Below are positions 1 through 4,551 of a stretch of 9,089 nucleotides of DNA, in pieces. A model generated the notes under the pieces. That model saw nothing but the letters and a program-made list of their open reading frames with translations, was not told the DNA's origin and searched no databases. The DNA comes from Campylobacter sp. UBA1713 (GTDB lineage Bacteria; Campylobacterota; Campylobacteria; Campylobacterales; Campylobacteraceae): NCBI GenBank assembly GCA_002317305.1, contig DCIZ01000144.1, forward strand, positions 1-9,089. The letters run 5' to 3'. The first letter of the stretch is position 1, and every line of letters starts with the position of its first letter. A program made the position numbers and the translations under genes.

Positions 1-299
1 GCTAGACCTGCCTCTCGCCCTTGTGAAAGCCCTTGCTCTATGCCTTCCGCCAGCCCCACTTCTCGCCCTTCAGCCAGCCCCACTTCCATTCCTTTTGAAA
101 GCCCTTCCACCAGCCCCTCTTCGTGCCCTTTTAGCCACTCTAGCTTGCCGTCTGCCTCTTTTTCCAACTCCAGCGCTTTCATCTTGTTTTCCCAGTAGTT
201 TACCCCCGCAACATAATCAAGTGCGTCCATTATCTCTCCTTTGTGTTTTTCTAAAAATTCCACTAAAATTTTCTCTTTTAAACAACGCTCGTAAATTTG
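1..299 (-). pseudogene. C-terminal fragment of an Rpn-family (PD-(D/E)XK) nuclease / putative transposase gene, 5' part lost
   Basis: The frame is open on the minus strand from the border of the repeat element at 300 down to the left edge, where it runs out of the window. It begins PQIYERCLKEKILVEFLEKH, passes through a GEIMDALDYVAGVNYWENK segment, and ends in a tail with Gly about every fourth residue (EEGLVEGLSKG, GLAEGREVG, GLAEGIEQG). This KG/EG tetrad tail after a helical segment is typical of the variable C-terminal region of Rpn / PD-(D/E)XK transposase-like proteins. The catalytic nuclease half is absent: the frame meets a stop at 309-311 inside the terminal repeat of the 300-528 element, and no matching N-terminal half lies beyond 528. 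The remnant could still be expressed from an internal ATG at 228-230, which has a strong SD. The family call is inferred from the tail and segment style; the 3' end is unseen. Confidence 0.6.
234..242 (-). promoter_or_regulatory. Strong internal Shine-Dalgarno for an in-frame ATG (228-230) in the Rpn fragment
   Basis: On the minus strand AAAGGAGAG is followed by ATA and ATG, giving AGGAG with a five-base spacer to the start. The same bases encode K-G-E-I-M within the longer frame, so this could be chance. The position, just before the variable C-terminal region, matches the internal starts reported for short Rpn products. A protein from here would begin MDALDYVAGVNYWENK and run at least 76 residues to the window edge. 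Confidence 0.45.
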
Positions 300-528
300 A
301 GGGCATCTCTAAAAAACATTTTGGCTTGATTTTTGCGGAGTGTTTTTAGGGATTTTTTTGTTTTAAAACGAGAAGCATACTGACGTATGTAACGAGTTTT
401 AAGGCAAAAAAGCTCAAACGAAGTTCCTTGAAAAACAAACGCAAAACAAGCGAAGCGCTCGGCGTTAGCCGATGTTTCTTTAAAAGCAAGCCACCAAATT
501 TACTTAAATGGTTTTTTAGAGATGCCCT
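300..528. mobile_element. 229-bp MITE-like element with terminal inverted repeats
   Basis: The left tip AGGGCATCTCTAAAAAAC (from 300) is matched as an inverted copy at the right tip (ending at 528). Identity runs 18 bases and resumes in CATTT after one extra C; a shared GGCTTG follows further inside. The body holds no credible gene. It contains hairpins: TTAAAAC/GTTTTAA (363-369 and 396-402) enclosing CATAC-TGAC-GTATG (376-389), and CGGC-GTTA-GCCG near 460-471. A closely similar left end recurs at 9045-9089 and a diverged one at 1801. Flanking bases are TGA on the left and TAA on the right, so a TNA-type target duplication is possible but not exact. The element cuts the Rpn gene and was probably moved by a transposase encoded elsewhere. 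The IS family was not recognised. Confidence 0.65.
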
Positions 529-545
529 AAAGTTATAAAACAGGT

Positions 546-1718
546 CTAATCTCCAACCTTTGCATTTTTTAAATTCATCTCATACGACTGCGTAAGTTTT
601 CTTTTTAGTGCTTCGGTTAGGCTTTTGTCGAATTTTTGTGTTAGTTGTGCCAAATAAACCGGATACTTTTCTTTGTAAATTTGAAAAATTTCTCGCAAAT
701 TTTCCCTATTTTCCTCCACATTAAGCCCAAAATTCCTAGCCACGCCATCAAAATCACCAGCTAATATTTTGTTGTTTTTACCTGCGATTTTTAAGTGCGT
801 TTGGTTGTTACTATAACCTTTTAGCGGATACAAATTTATCACATCATATGCTGGGCTTAACTTCAAACTGCCATCTTTTACGATAAAACTTATATTTTTT
901 TTGTGTAGATCCGAGTTGTAAAGCAAGGCGTTAGCATAGATGTATTTTACAAATTTAACACTCTCGTTTTTGCCTAATCTTTGGCTGAGAAATTTTGAAA
1001 TTTGTTCCATCGTGCCTTCATATTTGTCGCTACTTCGCATCAAAGCATTTAGCGAAATTTGTGAATTTTTGCTACCATTATCATTTATGTCAAATCTTTT
1101 AATAATGTAGTGAAAATCATGCATTTTTTCATCGTAAATTATGCCACTAAATGGCGTCTCAAAGCCAAATTCGCTCATAAATTTTGTATGCAAATGCTCA
1201 TTTAGTGCCAAAAGTGGCAAATTTGGGCTTATTGGTTTTAAGATAAAATTGCTATAACTCTCTTGAATTTCGTTATTAAACACTCCGACTTGAAGTTTGT
1301 GCTGATATCCGCTTATTGAAAGCTGTTGAATTTCGTTATGTTTAGCTGAAATTTCAGAGTTTGGATAGAGTCTTAAATTTCCTATTTTTATATCGCAGTC
1401 CAAAATTTGTAAAATTTCATCGCTCTTTTTTATCTTGTCAGAAAGCAATATTGCATCTCGATGTTTTCTACTTTGCGAAAAATAGTAGTCGCCTATGGGA
1501 TTTTTTAGATAGATAAAAAGCTCTTTTTTGCTATTTTGAATATTGTAAGAATTTAGCATTATTTGCAGGTCGATTCCCTCTGGCAATATGTCAAACATCT
1601 CGTCCCATTTTTCATTTGCCAAAATTTCATTGTTGTTCTCATCGAACAAAAACAAATTTTCGCCTTGCATGTAGCCATATAACTTTTGGCTTTTAAATAT
1701 GTAAGTTATCTTTTGCAC
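546..1718 (-). CDS. HipA-like serine/threonine kinase (toxin-type), orphan
   Basis: HipA toxins phosphorylate translation factors such as glutamyl-tRNA synthetase and are normally held by a HipB antitoxin. In numbering that counts from the upstream ATG at 1781, the motifs are: N-subdomain LPEG (66-69), SISGYQHKL (155-163, the Ser/Gly loop resembling HipA SIAGAQEK), FILKP with the likely ATP lysine K182, KRFD (228-231), catalytic NSDLHKKN (289-296, D291), and SPAYDVI (309-315, metal-binding D313). All kinase motifs look intact. I prefer the GTG at 1716-1718 as start: AAAAAGG lies 8 bases upstream, and the resulting VQKITYIFKSQKLYGY lines up with the start of E. coli HipA. The ATG at 1781 lacks an SD, and its extra 21 residues are encoded largely by a dispersed GAAAAC repeat. 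The gene is visibly more AT-rich than argJ or dus. No hipB-like helix-turn-helix gene is present on either side, so it is either an orphan or has an unlinked partner. Confidence 0.82.
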   Translation of the reverse strand: MQKITYIFKSQKLYGYMQGENLFLFDENNNEILANEKWDEMFDILPEGIDLQIMLNSYNIQNSKKELFIYLKNPIGDYYFSQSRKHRDAILLSDKIKKSDEILQILDCDIKIGNLRLYPNSEISAKHNEIQQLSISGYQHKLQVGVFNNEIQESYSNFILKPISPNLPLLALNEHLHTKFMSEFGFETPFSGIIYDEKMHDFHYIIKRFDINDNGSKNSQISLNALMRSSDKYEGTMEQISKFLSQRLGKNESVKFVKYIYANALLYNSDLHKKNISFIVKDGSLKLSPAYDVINLYPLKGYSNNQTHLKIAGKNNKILAGDFDGVARNFGLNVEENRENLREIFQIYKEKYPVYLAQLTQKFDKSLTEALKRKLTQSYEMNLKNAKVGD

Positions 1719-1800
1719 TATTTTAGCCTTTTTCGGAAAACAAAAAACTGAAAGCGGAAAACTGAAAACTAAATGATTCATGAGGTCAAAGAAAGGTTTA

Positions 1801-1820
1801 AGGGCGCCTCTAAAAACCAG
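1801..1820 (+). repeat. Solo diverged terminal repeat related to the 300-528 element
   Basis: The sequence AGGGCGCCTCTAAAAACCAG resembles the tip AGGGCATCTCTAAAAACTAG at 9045 and, like that copy, is preceded by TA. No inverted partner was found downstream, so this is a remnant or a distant relative. Its tip points towards the 5' end of hipA. Confidence 0.5.
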
Positions 1821-1827
1821 TTTTTAT

Positions 1828-1912
1828 TTTCGTGCTTTTTGAATTCGCACCAAATTTAGTAAAACAGCATTCTGTTTCGTGCTTTTTTTAATTCTCACCA
1901 AATTTAGCAAAA
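1828..1912. repeat. Two-copy direct repeat with an intervening hairpin
   Basis: The unit TTTCGTGCTTTTTGAATTCG... occurs at 1828-1864 and again, with few changes, at 1875-1912; both copies continue into CACCAAATTTAG. Between them is a perfect hairpin AAACAG-CATT-CTGTTT (1862-1877). It lies in the gene-free gap upstream of hipA and beside the solo terminal repeat at 1801, so it may be part of a decayed element. Confidence 0.55.
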
Positions 1913-1950
1913 TGCAAAAAAAAGTAGCAAAATGCAAAACGCAAGTACAA

Positions 1951-2166
1951 CGCCATTCGCAAGAGAGCAAAGCCGACCGAAGAATCCCCTACCTGGCAAG
2001 GGCTGAAAACGTAAAATTTAAACAAAAGCGAATTTTTTAAATTCCGTTTTCTACTCTCTACTGTCCGTTTTCCGTTACCACCGTCATTCTGAGGGAGCAA
2101 AGCCGACCGAAGAATCCCCTGCCTGGCAAGGGCTGAAAACGTCAAATTTAACAAAAAGCAAATTTC
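1951..2166. repeat. Tandem pair of a dispersed palindromic repeat (period 130 bp)
   Basis: Copy A (1951-2036) and copy B (2081-2166) share GAGCAAAGCCGACCGAAGAA, TCCCCT, CCTGGCAAGGGCTGAAAACG and an AT-rich tail, offset by 130 bp. Between the copies is a short GTTTTC/CCGTTTTCC-type stretch. An open frame crossing this region on the minus strand (1888-2154) is a product of the repeats, with no Shine-Dalgarno or protein-like features, and is not called as a gene. Confidence 0.65.
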
Positions 2167-2234
2167 GAAGATTCTTTTCCCTCAAATTTCATGGGATTCT
2201 TCGGGTGGCAAAGCCACCATCAGAATGACGGCGG
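2080..2234. repeat. Inverted pair of the CCGTCATTCTGA...GAATCCC repeat, about 155 bp
   Basis: The left arm (2080-2118) runs from CCGTCATTCTGAGGG to CCGAAGAATCCC. The right arm (2193-2234) is its inverted partner, from GGGATTCTTCGG to CAGAATGACGGCGG. The right arm holds a perfect inner hairpin GGTGGC-AAA-GCCACC (2204-2218). This is one of two similar inverted pairs in the window; the other is at 4238-4385. Confidence 0.6.
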
Positions 2235-2258
2235 TCTGTTTTGGCGTTTTGTAAATTT

Positions 2259-2326
2259 AACGATTCTACTCGCTCAAAAGACAGGAAATTCTTCGGTTGG
2301 CTTACGCTTTCCTAAAAATGACGGCA
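2259..2326. repeat. Diverged single arm of the GATTCTTCGG repeat
   Basis: ACGATTCTACTCGCTCA, then ATTCTTCGGTTGGCTTACG and AATGACGGC, match the right arm of the 4238-4385 unit in order and spacing, with several mismatches. The rest of the gap 2327-2365 before rpsR shows nothing I recognise, and I see no clear rpsR terminator. Confidence 0.5.
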
Positions 2327-2365
2327 CTTGTTCGCGCCCTTTTGAACTCTTGCCAAATCACTCAA

Positions 2366-2641
2366 CTAAGCGATCGTCTCTTTTAGATCTGAAAAAGGAT
2401 TTAGCACCACGTTTTTACGATCAACAATATAAGGAATCAACGCCACCGCACGCGCTCTTTTGATGGCTTTTTCGACCATCTCCTGGTATTTTTTACTAGT
2501 GCCAGTAAGTCTTCGTGGCATGATCTTAAAACGCTCTGACAAGCAGTAACGCAACATCGAAATATCTTTGTAGTCGATAAATTCAGCCTTAACCTCTGTA
2601 TATTTGCAATATTTTTTGCTATATTTTCTCTTTTCAGCCAT
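2366..2641 (-). CDS. rpsR: 30S ribosomal protein S18
   Basis: S18 is a primary 16S rRNA-binding protein that pairs with S6 on the platform of the 30S subunit. The 91-residue product has the family core: [14 protein letters not shown] at the N-terminus, then [33 protein letters not shown], and the helix [15 protein letters not shown]. The length fits the family, with a few extra residues after NPFSDL. The ATG is preceded by AAAAGG eight bases upstream. It is the last gene of rpsF-ssb-rpsR, 25 bp after the ssb stop, and presumably depends on the rpsF promoter. This grouping is conserved widely in bacteria because S6 and S18 act as a pair. Confidence 0.97.
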   Translation of the reverse strand: MAEKRKYSKKYCKYTEVKAEFIDYKDISMLRYCLSERFKIMPRRLTGTSKKYQEMVEKAIKRARAVALIPYIVDRKNVVLNPFSDLKETIA

Positions 2642-2666
2642 TTTCTTAACCTTTTAAAAAATTTTA

Positions 2667-3563
2667 CTAAAACGGAACAGACTCATCTTCTTCATATTTG
2701 TCTGCATCAACATCAACTTCTGGCAACTTTGGTGCTTGATATGCCTGCTTTTGTGGTGCGTTTTGCTGCATATTTTGTGGCGTAGCTTGTTTTTGGTAAC
2801 CGCCAGCAGAACCGCCACCATAATTACCAGCACCGCCACCGTAGCTACCGCCACCGCCAGCACCACCGCCGTAGCCACCTCGTCCGCCAGCACTTTCGCC
2901 GTAACCACCAGAATTTGCACCGCCCGCCGAACCGCCACCGCCGTAGCTACCGCCAGTGCCACCGCCAGCACTGCCACCAGCACTGCCGTAACCGCCACCG
3001 TAACCACCTCGTCCGCCCGCCGAACCGCCACCGTAGCTACCGCCAGTGCCACTGCCACCGCCGTAACCACCTTTGTCATAGCCACCGCCGTAGCCACCTG
3101 AATTTGCACTGCCCGCCGAACCGCTACCATAACCACCAGCACTGCCGTAACCACCAGCACTGCCATAACCACCACCAGCAGAACCAGCAGAACCAGCAGA
3201 ACCGCCGCCATAACCTTGTGAAAATGTCGAATTTGGATTCGGGTCGAGCATCTCAAAGCTATCTACAACGATGCTGTGTTTGCTACGTGGTTGCCCATTT
3301 TGGTCATTCCACTGGTCAAATTTCAAACGCCCCTCTACGAGAAGTTTGCTCCCTTTGTGCAAGTATTGGTTAGCGACTTCCGCATTTCTACCAAAAAAGT
3401 CAATGTCAATAAAGCACGTCTCCTCTTTTCTCTGACCATCCGCACCTGTAAAACGCCTACTGACCGCGATGCCACACTTCGCCACCGCACCACTGCCGTT
3501 TTGGAGGTAGCGCAACTCAACGTCTCGTGTCAAATTTCCGATCAAAACTACTTTATTAAACAT
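2667..3563 (-). CDS. ssb: Single-stranded DNA-binding protein with an expanded glycine-rich linker
   Basis: SSB coats single-stranded DNA during replication, repair and recombination, and recruits partners through its acidic C-terminal tip. Residues 1-110 form the OB fold: MFNKVVLIGNLTRDVELRY, FIDIDFFGRNAEVANQYLHKG, and LLVEGRLKFDQW. Residues about 117-256 are almost entirely Gly, Ser, Ala and Tyr (GGYGSAGG, GGSYGGG, two SAGGRGGYGGG boxes), with only D163, K164, R185, E223 and R228 charged. A Gln/Pro-rich stretch follows, then the tip DKYEEDESVPF, which resembles the usual DDDIPF but ends VPF. At 298 residues it is far longer than the usual 160-190. AAAGGAG lies seven bases before the ATG, and the gene starts 41 bp after rpsF. 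A high-GC repeat in another minus-strand frame gives a false 200-residue reading frame. Confidence 0.95.
   Translation of the reverse strand: MFNKVVLIGNLTRDVELRYLQNGSGAVAKCGIAVSRRFTGADGQRKEETCFIDIDFFGRNAEVANQYLHKGSKLLVEGRLKFDQWNDQNGQPRSKHSIVVDSFEMLDPNPNSTFSQGYGGGSAGSAGSAGGGYGSAGGYGSAGGYGSGSAGSANSGGYGGGYDKGGYGGGSGTGGSYGGGSAGGRGGYGGGYGSAGGSAGGGTGGSYGGGGSAGGANSGGYGESAGGRGGYGGGAGGGGSYGGGAGNYGGGSAGGYQKQATPQNMQQNAPQKQAYQAPKLPEVDVDADKYEEDESVPF
2796..3215 (-). repeat. GC-rich low-complexity tract encoding the SSB glycine linker
   Basis: On the plus strand the tract reads as CCGCCACC, GTAACCACC and GTAGCTACC units. Clear tandem runs are two copies of an 18-bp unit TAACCACCAGCACTGCC(G/A) at 3130-3165 and three perfect copies of AGCAGAACC at 3177-3203. 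Longer blocks also recur: GTGGSYGGG coding at residues 172 and 202, and SAGGRGGYGGG at 181 and 224. Such repeats are prone to copy-number change. All units are multiples of three, so the frame is kept. Confidence 0.8.
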
Positions 3564-3604
3564 TTTTTAACTCCTTTGTCGCTCTTTTTGCTACTCGCTT
3601 GGCG

Positions 3605-4024
3605 TTACTCTGCGTTAAACTCTTGTGCTAGATCACTCTCTGGTGCCGCTGATGCTGGCGCTCGTGGCGCTCGCTCTTTGCGTGCTGAGTAGAGTTTTAG
3701 CCCTTTTACTAGCTTCTCCCACGCGTTTACTTCTTGTTTGCTCTCATACTTTACAGTGATGAATCGAATGATATCTTCTGTAATTCGCAAATTTCGTGTC
3801 AGCTCGGCGATGAGCTCTGCTGGCGCTGTAAAGTAGATGACAAAATATACACCGCGCTCATATTTGTCGATTTTGTAAGCGAGTTTTCGTGCGCCCATCT
3901 CTTGGACTTTTGCGATCTCACCGCCGTTTTTCGTGATGACATCTTTTACGAATTCTAACTTCGCGACTACCTCTTCGTCTGTAAGCGTAGGCTTAACGAT
4001 GAAAAGAACCTCATAATGCTTCAT
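3605..4024 (-). CDS. rpsF: 30S ribosomal protein S6
   Basis: S6 binds S18 on the 30S platform. The 139-residue product starts [19 protein letters not shown], has the family strands around [20 protein letters not shown] and the [17 protein letters not shown] segment, and ends with an Ala/Pro/charged tail ([19 protein letters not shown]). The tail is disordered-looking and makes it somewhat longer than the roughly 125 residues I expect for Campylobacter. The start is at 4022-4024, where AAGGAG sits five bases upstream. An in-frame ATG at 4108 would add 28 residues, but they translate the leader hairpins and overlap the promoter, so I reject it. First gene of the rpsF-ssb-rpsR operon. Confidence 0.97.
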   Translation of the reverse strand: MKHYEVLFIVKPTLTDEEVVAKLEFVKDVITKNGGEIAKVQEMGARKLAYKIDKYERGVYFVIYFTAPAELIAELTRNLRITEDIIRFITVKYESKQEVNAWEKLVKGLKLYSARKERAPRAPASAAPESDLAQEFNAE

Positions 4025-4046
4025 GTTTTCTCCTTGTGGATATATA

Positions 4047-4062
4047 GCTTGCGTTGGCAAGC
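4047..4062 (-). promoter_or_regulatory. Hairpin 2 in the rpsF leader
   Basis: A perfect stem GCTTGC-CAAC-GCAAGC lies in the 5' untranslated leader, 16 bases upstream of the AAGGAG ribosome binding site. It is placed so that folding or protein binding could affect initiation of rpsF translation. Many bacteria regulate this operon by S6:S18 binding to the leader, but I do not see the CCG motif known from that RNA element, so the role is unproven. Confidence 0.4.
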
Positions 4063-4070
4063 AAGGATTT

Positions 4071-4100
4071 TTGTGTTTTAAATTTGCTTTGAAAACACAA
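4071..4100 (-). promoter_or_regulatory. Hairpin 1 at the 5' end of the rpsF leader
   Basis: A perfect 9-bp stem TTGTGTTTT/AAAACACAA (4092-4100 with 4071-4079 on the transcript) closes a 12-base loop. With the start site predicted from the -10 box, the transcript would begin at or next to this stem. It could protect the 5' end or take part in leader control. Confidence 0.4.
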
Positions 4101-4106
4101 TTTTTC

Positions 4107-4112
4107 ATTATA
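4107..4112 (-). promoter_or_regulatory. -10 box of the rpsF-ssb-rpsR promoter
   Basis: A perfect TATAAT occurs on the minus strand, preceded by a T/A-rich run (GATATATTTTTATATAATG) and without a good -35 hexamer. That is the usual form of sigma-70 promoters in Campylobacter, where periodic T-rich sequence replaces the -35. The start site would be near 4100, giving a leader of about 76 nt to the rpsF ATG. Confidence 0.6.
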
Positions 4113-4237
4113 TAAAAATATATCTTAAAAAGTGCTAAATTTTACTAAAAGTTTTGGTAAATTTGAAGTTTGGTATTTTTAAAATGCTATCTTTGAAAAA
4201 CAAAATTCGACAAGTGTCAAAAAAAGCTAAAACAGCC

Positions 4238-4385
4238 CGCCGTCATTCGTAAGGGTTAGCAAAGAATCCTGCCGCATTTTAAGCAAATCAAAAGTCAAAT
4301 TTGCTTTTTCGTGAATTTTACGATTCTACTCGCTCACCAGGCGGGGGATTCTTCGGTCGGCTTCGCCTCCCTCAGAATGACGGCG
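4238..4385. repeat. Inverted pair of the dispersed CGCCGTCATTC repeat, 148 bp
   Basis: The left arm (4238-4273) reads CGCCGTCATTCGTAAGGG through AGAATCCTGCC. The right arm (4340-4385) reads GGCGGGGGATTCTTCGG through CAGAATGACGGCG, so the two tips are an 11-bp perfect inverted repeat. The size and layout match the pair at 2080-2234. The centre carries CAAATTTGCTTTTTCG and ACGATTCTACTCGCTCACC. It lies between holA and the rpsF promoter. An open plus-strand frame over it (4311-4574) is repeat-derived and not called. The remaining bases 4113-4237 show nothing I recognise beyond AT-rich sequence. Confidence 0.65.
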
Positions 4386-4388
4386 TTA

Positions 4389-4450
4389 ACGGAAAACGGA
4401 AAGAAGAATGCGGAAAACGGAATGCGGAAAACAGAAAACAGAAAACAGAA
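4389..4450. repeat. GAAAAC tract, left member of an inverted pair
   Basis: The tract consists of GGAAAACGGAA and GCGGAAAACGGAAT units that end in three tandem GAAAACA heptamers. The complementary tract GTTTTCA(x3)-GTTTTCC lies at 4514-4546. Single or degenerate copies occur at 1739-1772, 2046-2076 and 7970-7996, so this is a dispersed simple repeat of the genome. Confidence 0.6.
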
Positions 4451-4478
4451 TTTAAAAAATTCACTTTTTCGTAAATTT

Positions 4479-4505
4479 GTTTGTCGATTCACGAGAATCG
4501 CAAAC
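4479..4505 (-). terminator. Stem-loop downstream of holA, possible terminator
   Basis: GTTTG-CGATTC-TCGT-GAATCG-A-CAAAC on the minus strand forms an 11-bp stem with one bulged A and a four-base loop, starting about 47 bases after the holA stop. It is not followed directly by a run of T; the nearest one (GAATTTTTTAAATTC) is about 15 bases further on. It may instead be the loop between the inverted GAAAAC tracts. Confidence 0.35.
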
Positions 4506-4513
4506 TCCACACT

Positions 4514-4546
4514 CCGTTTTCAGTTTTCAGTTTTCAGTTTTCCGCA
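4514..4546. repeat. GTTTTCA tract, right member of an inverted pair
   Basis: CCGTTTTCAGTTTTCAG continues to a total of three GTTTTCA heptamers and then GTTTTCCGC. This is the reverse complement of the tract at 4389-4450, so the two can pair around the 4479-4505 stem. It begins a few bases after the holA stop codon. Confidence 0.6.
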
Positions 4547-4551
4547 CGCAC

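Noticed and set aside
23..349. Plus-strand open frame rich in Pro/Leu/Ala
   Set aside because: It is the antisense of the Gly-rich Rpn tail and runs into the 300-528 element; it has no SD and no protein-like features.
1888..2154. 88-residue minus-strand frame upstream of hipA, considered as a hipB antitoxin
   Set aside because: It translates the dispersed GATTCTTCGG repeats, has no helix-turn-helix pattern and has no ribosome binding site.
1951..2326. CRISPR array
   Set aside because: The repeats are long, palindromic, irregularly spaced and in both orientations, with no constant-length spacers or cas genes.
2191..2463. Plus-strand frame overlapping the repeats and the rpsR 3' end
   Set aside because: It consists of the repeat translation (SSVGLRFPKNDG-like) plus antisense of rpsR.
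2654..3256. 200-residue Val/Ala-rich minus-strand frame and plus-strand frames over ssb
   Set aside because: These are alternative-frame readings of the GC-rich linker repeats; only the SSB frame has the OB fold, the SD and the acidic tip.
4047..4100. Canonical S6:S18 leader RNA element
   Set aside because: Stems are present but the known CCG motif was not found, so only generic hairpins are reported.
4025..4108. Longer rpsF start (ATG at 4108)
   Set aside because: The added residues overlap the -10 box and leader hairpins, and the start at 4024 has AAGGAG and the canonical S6 N-terminus.
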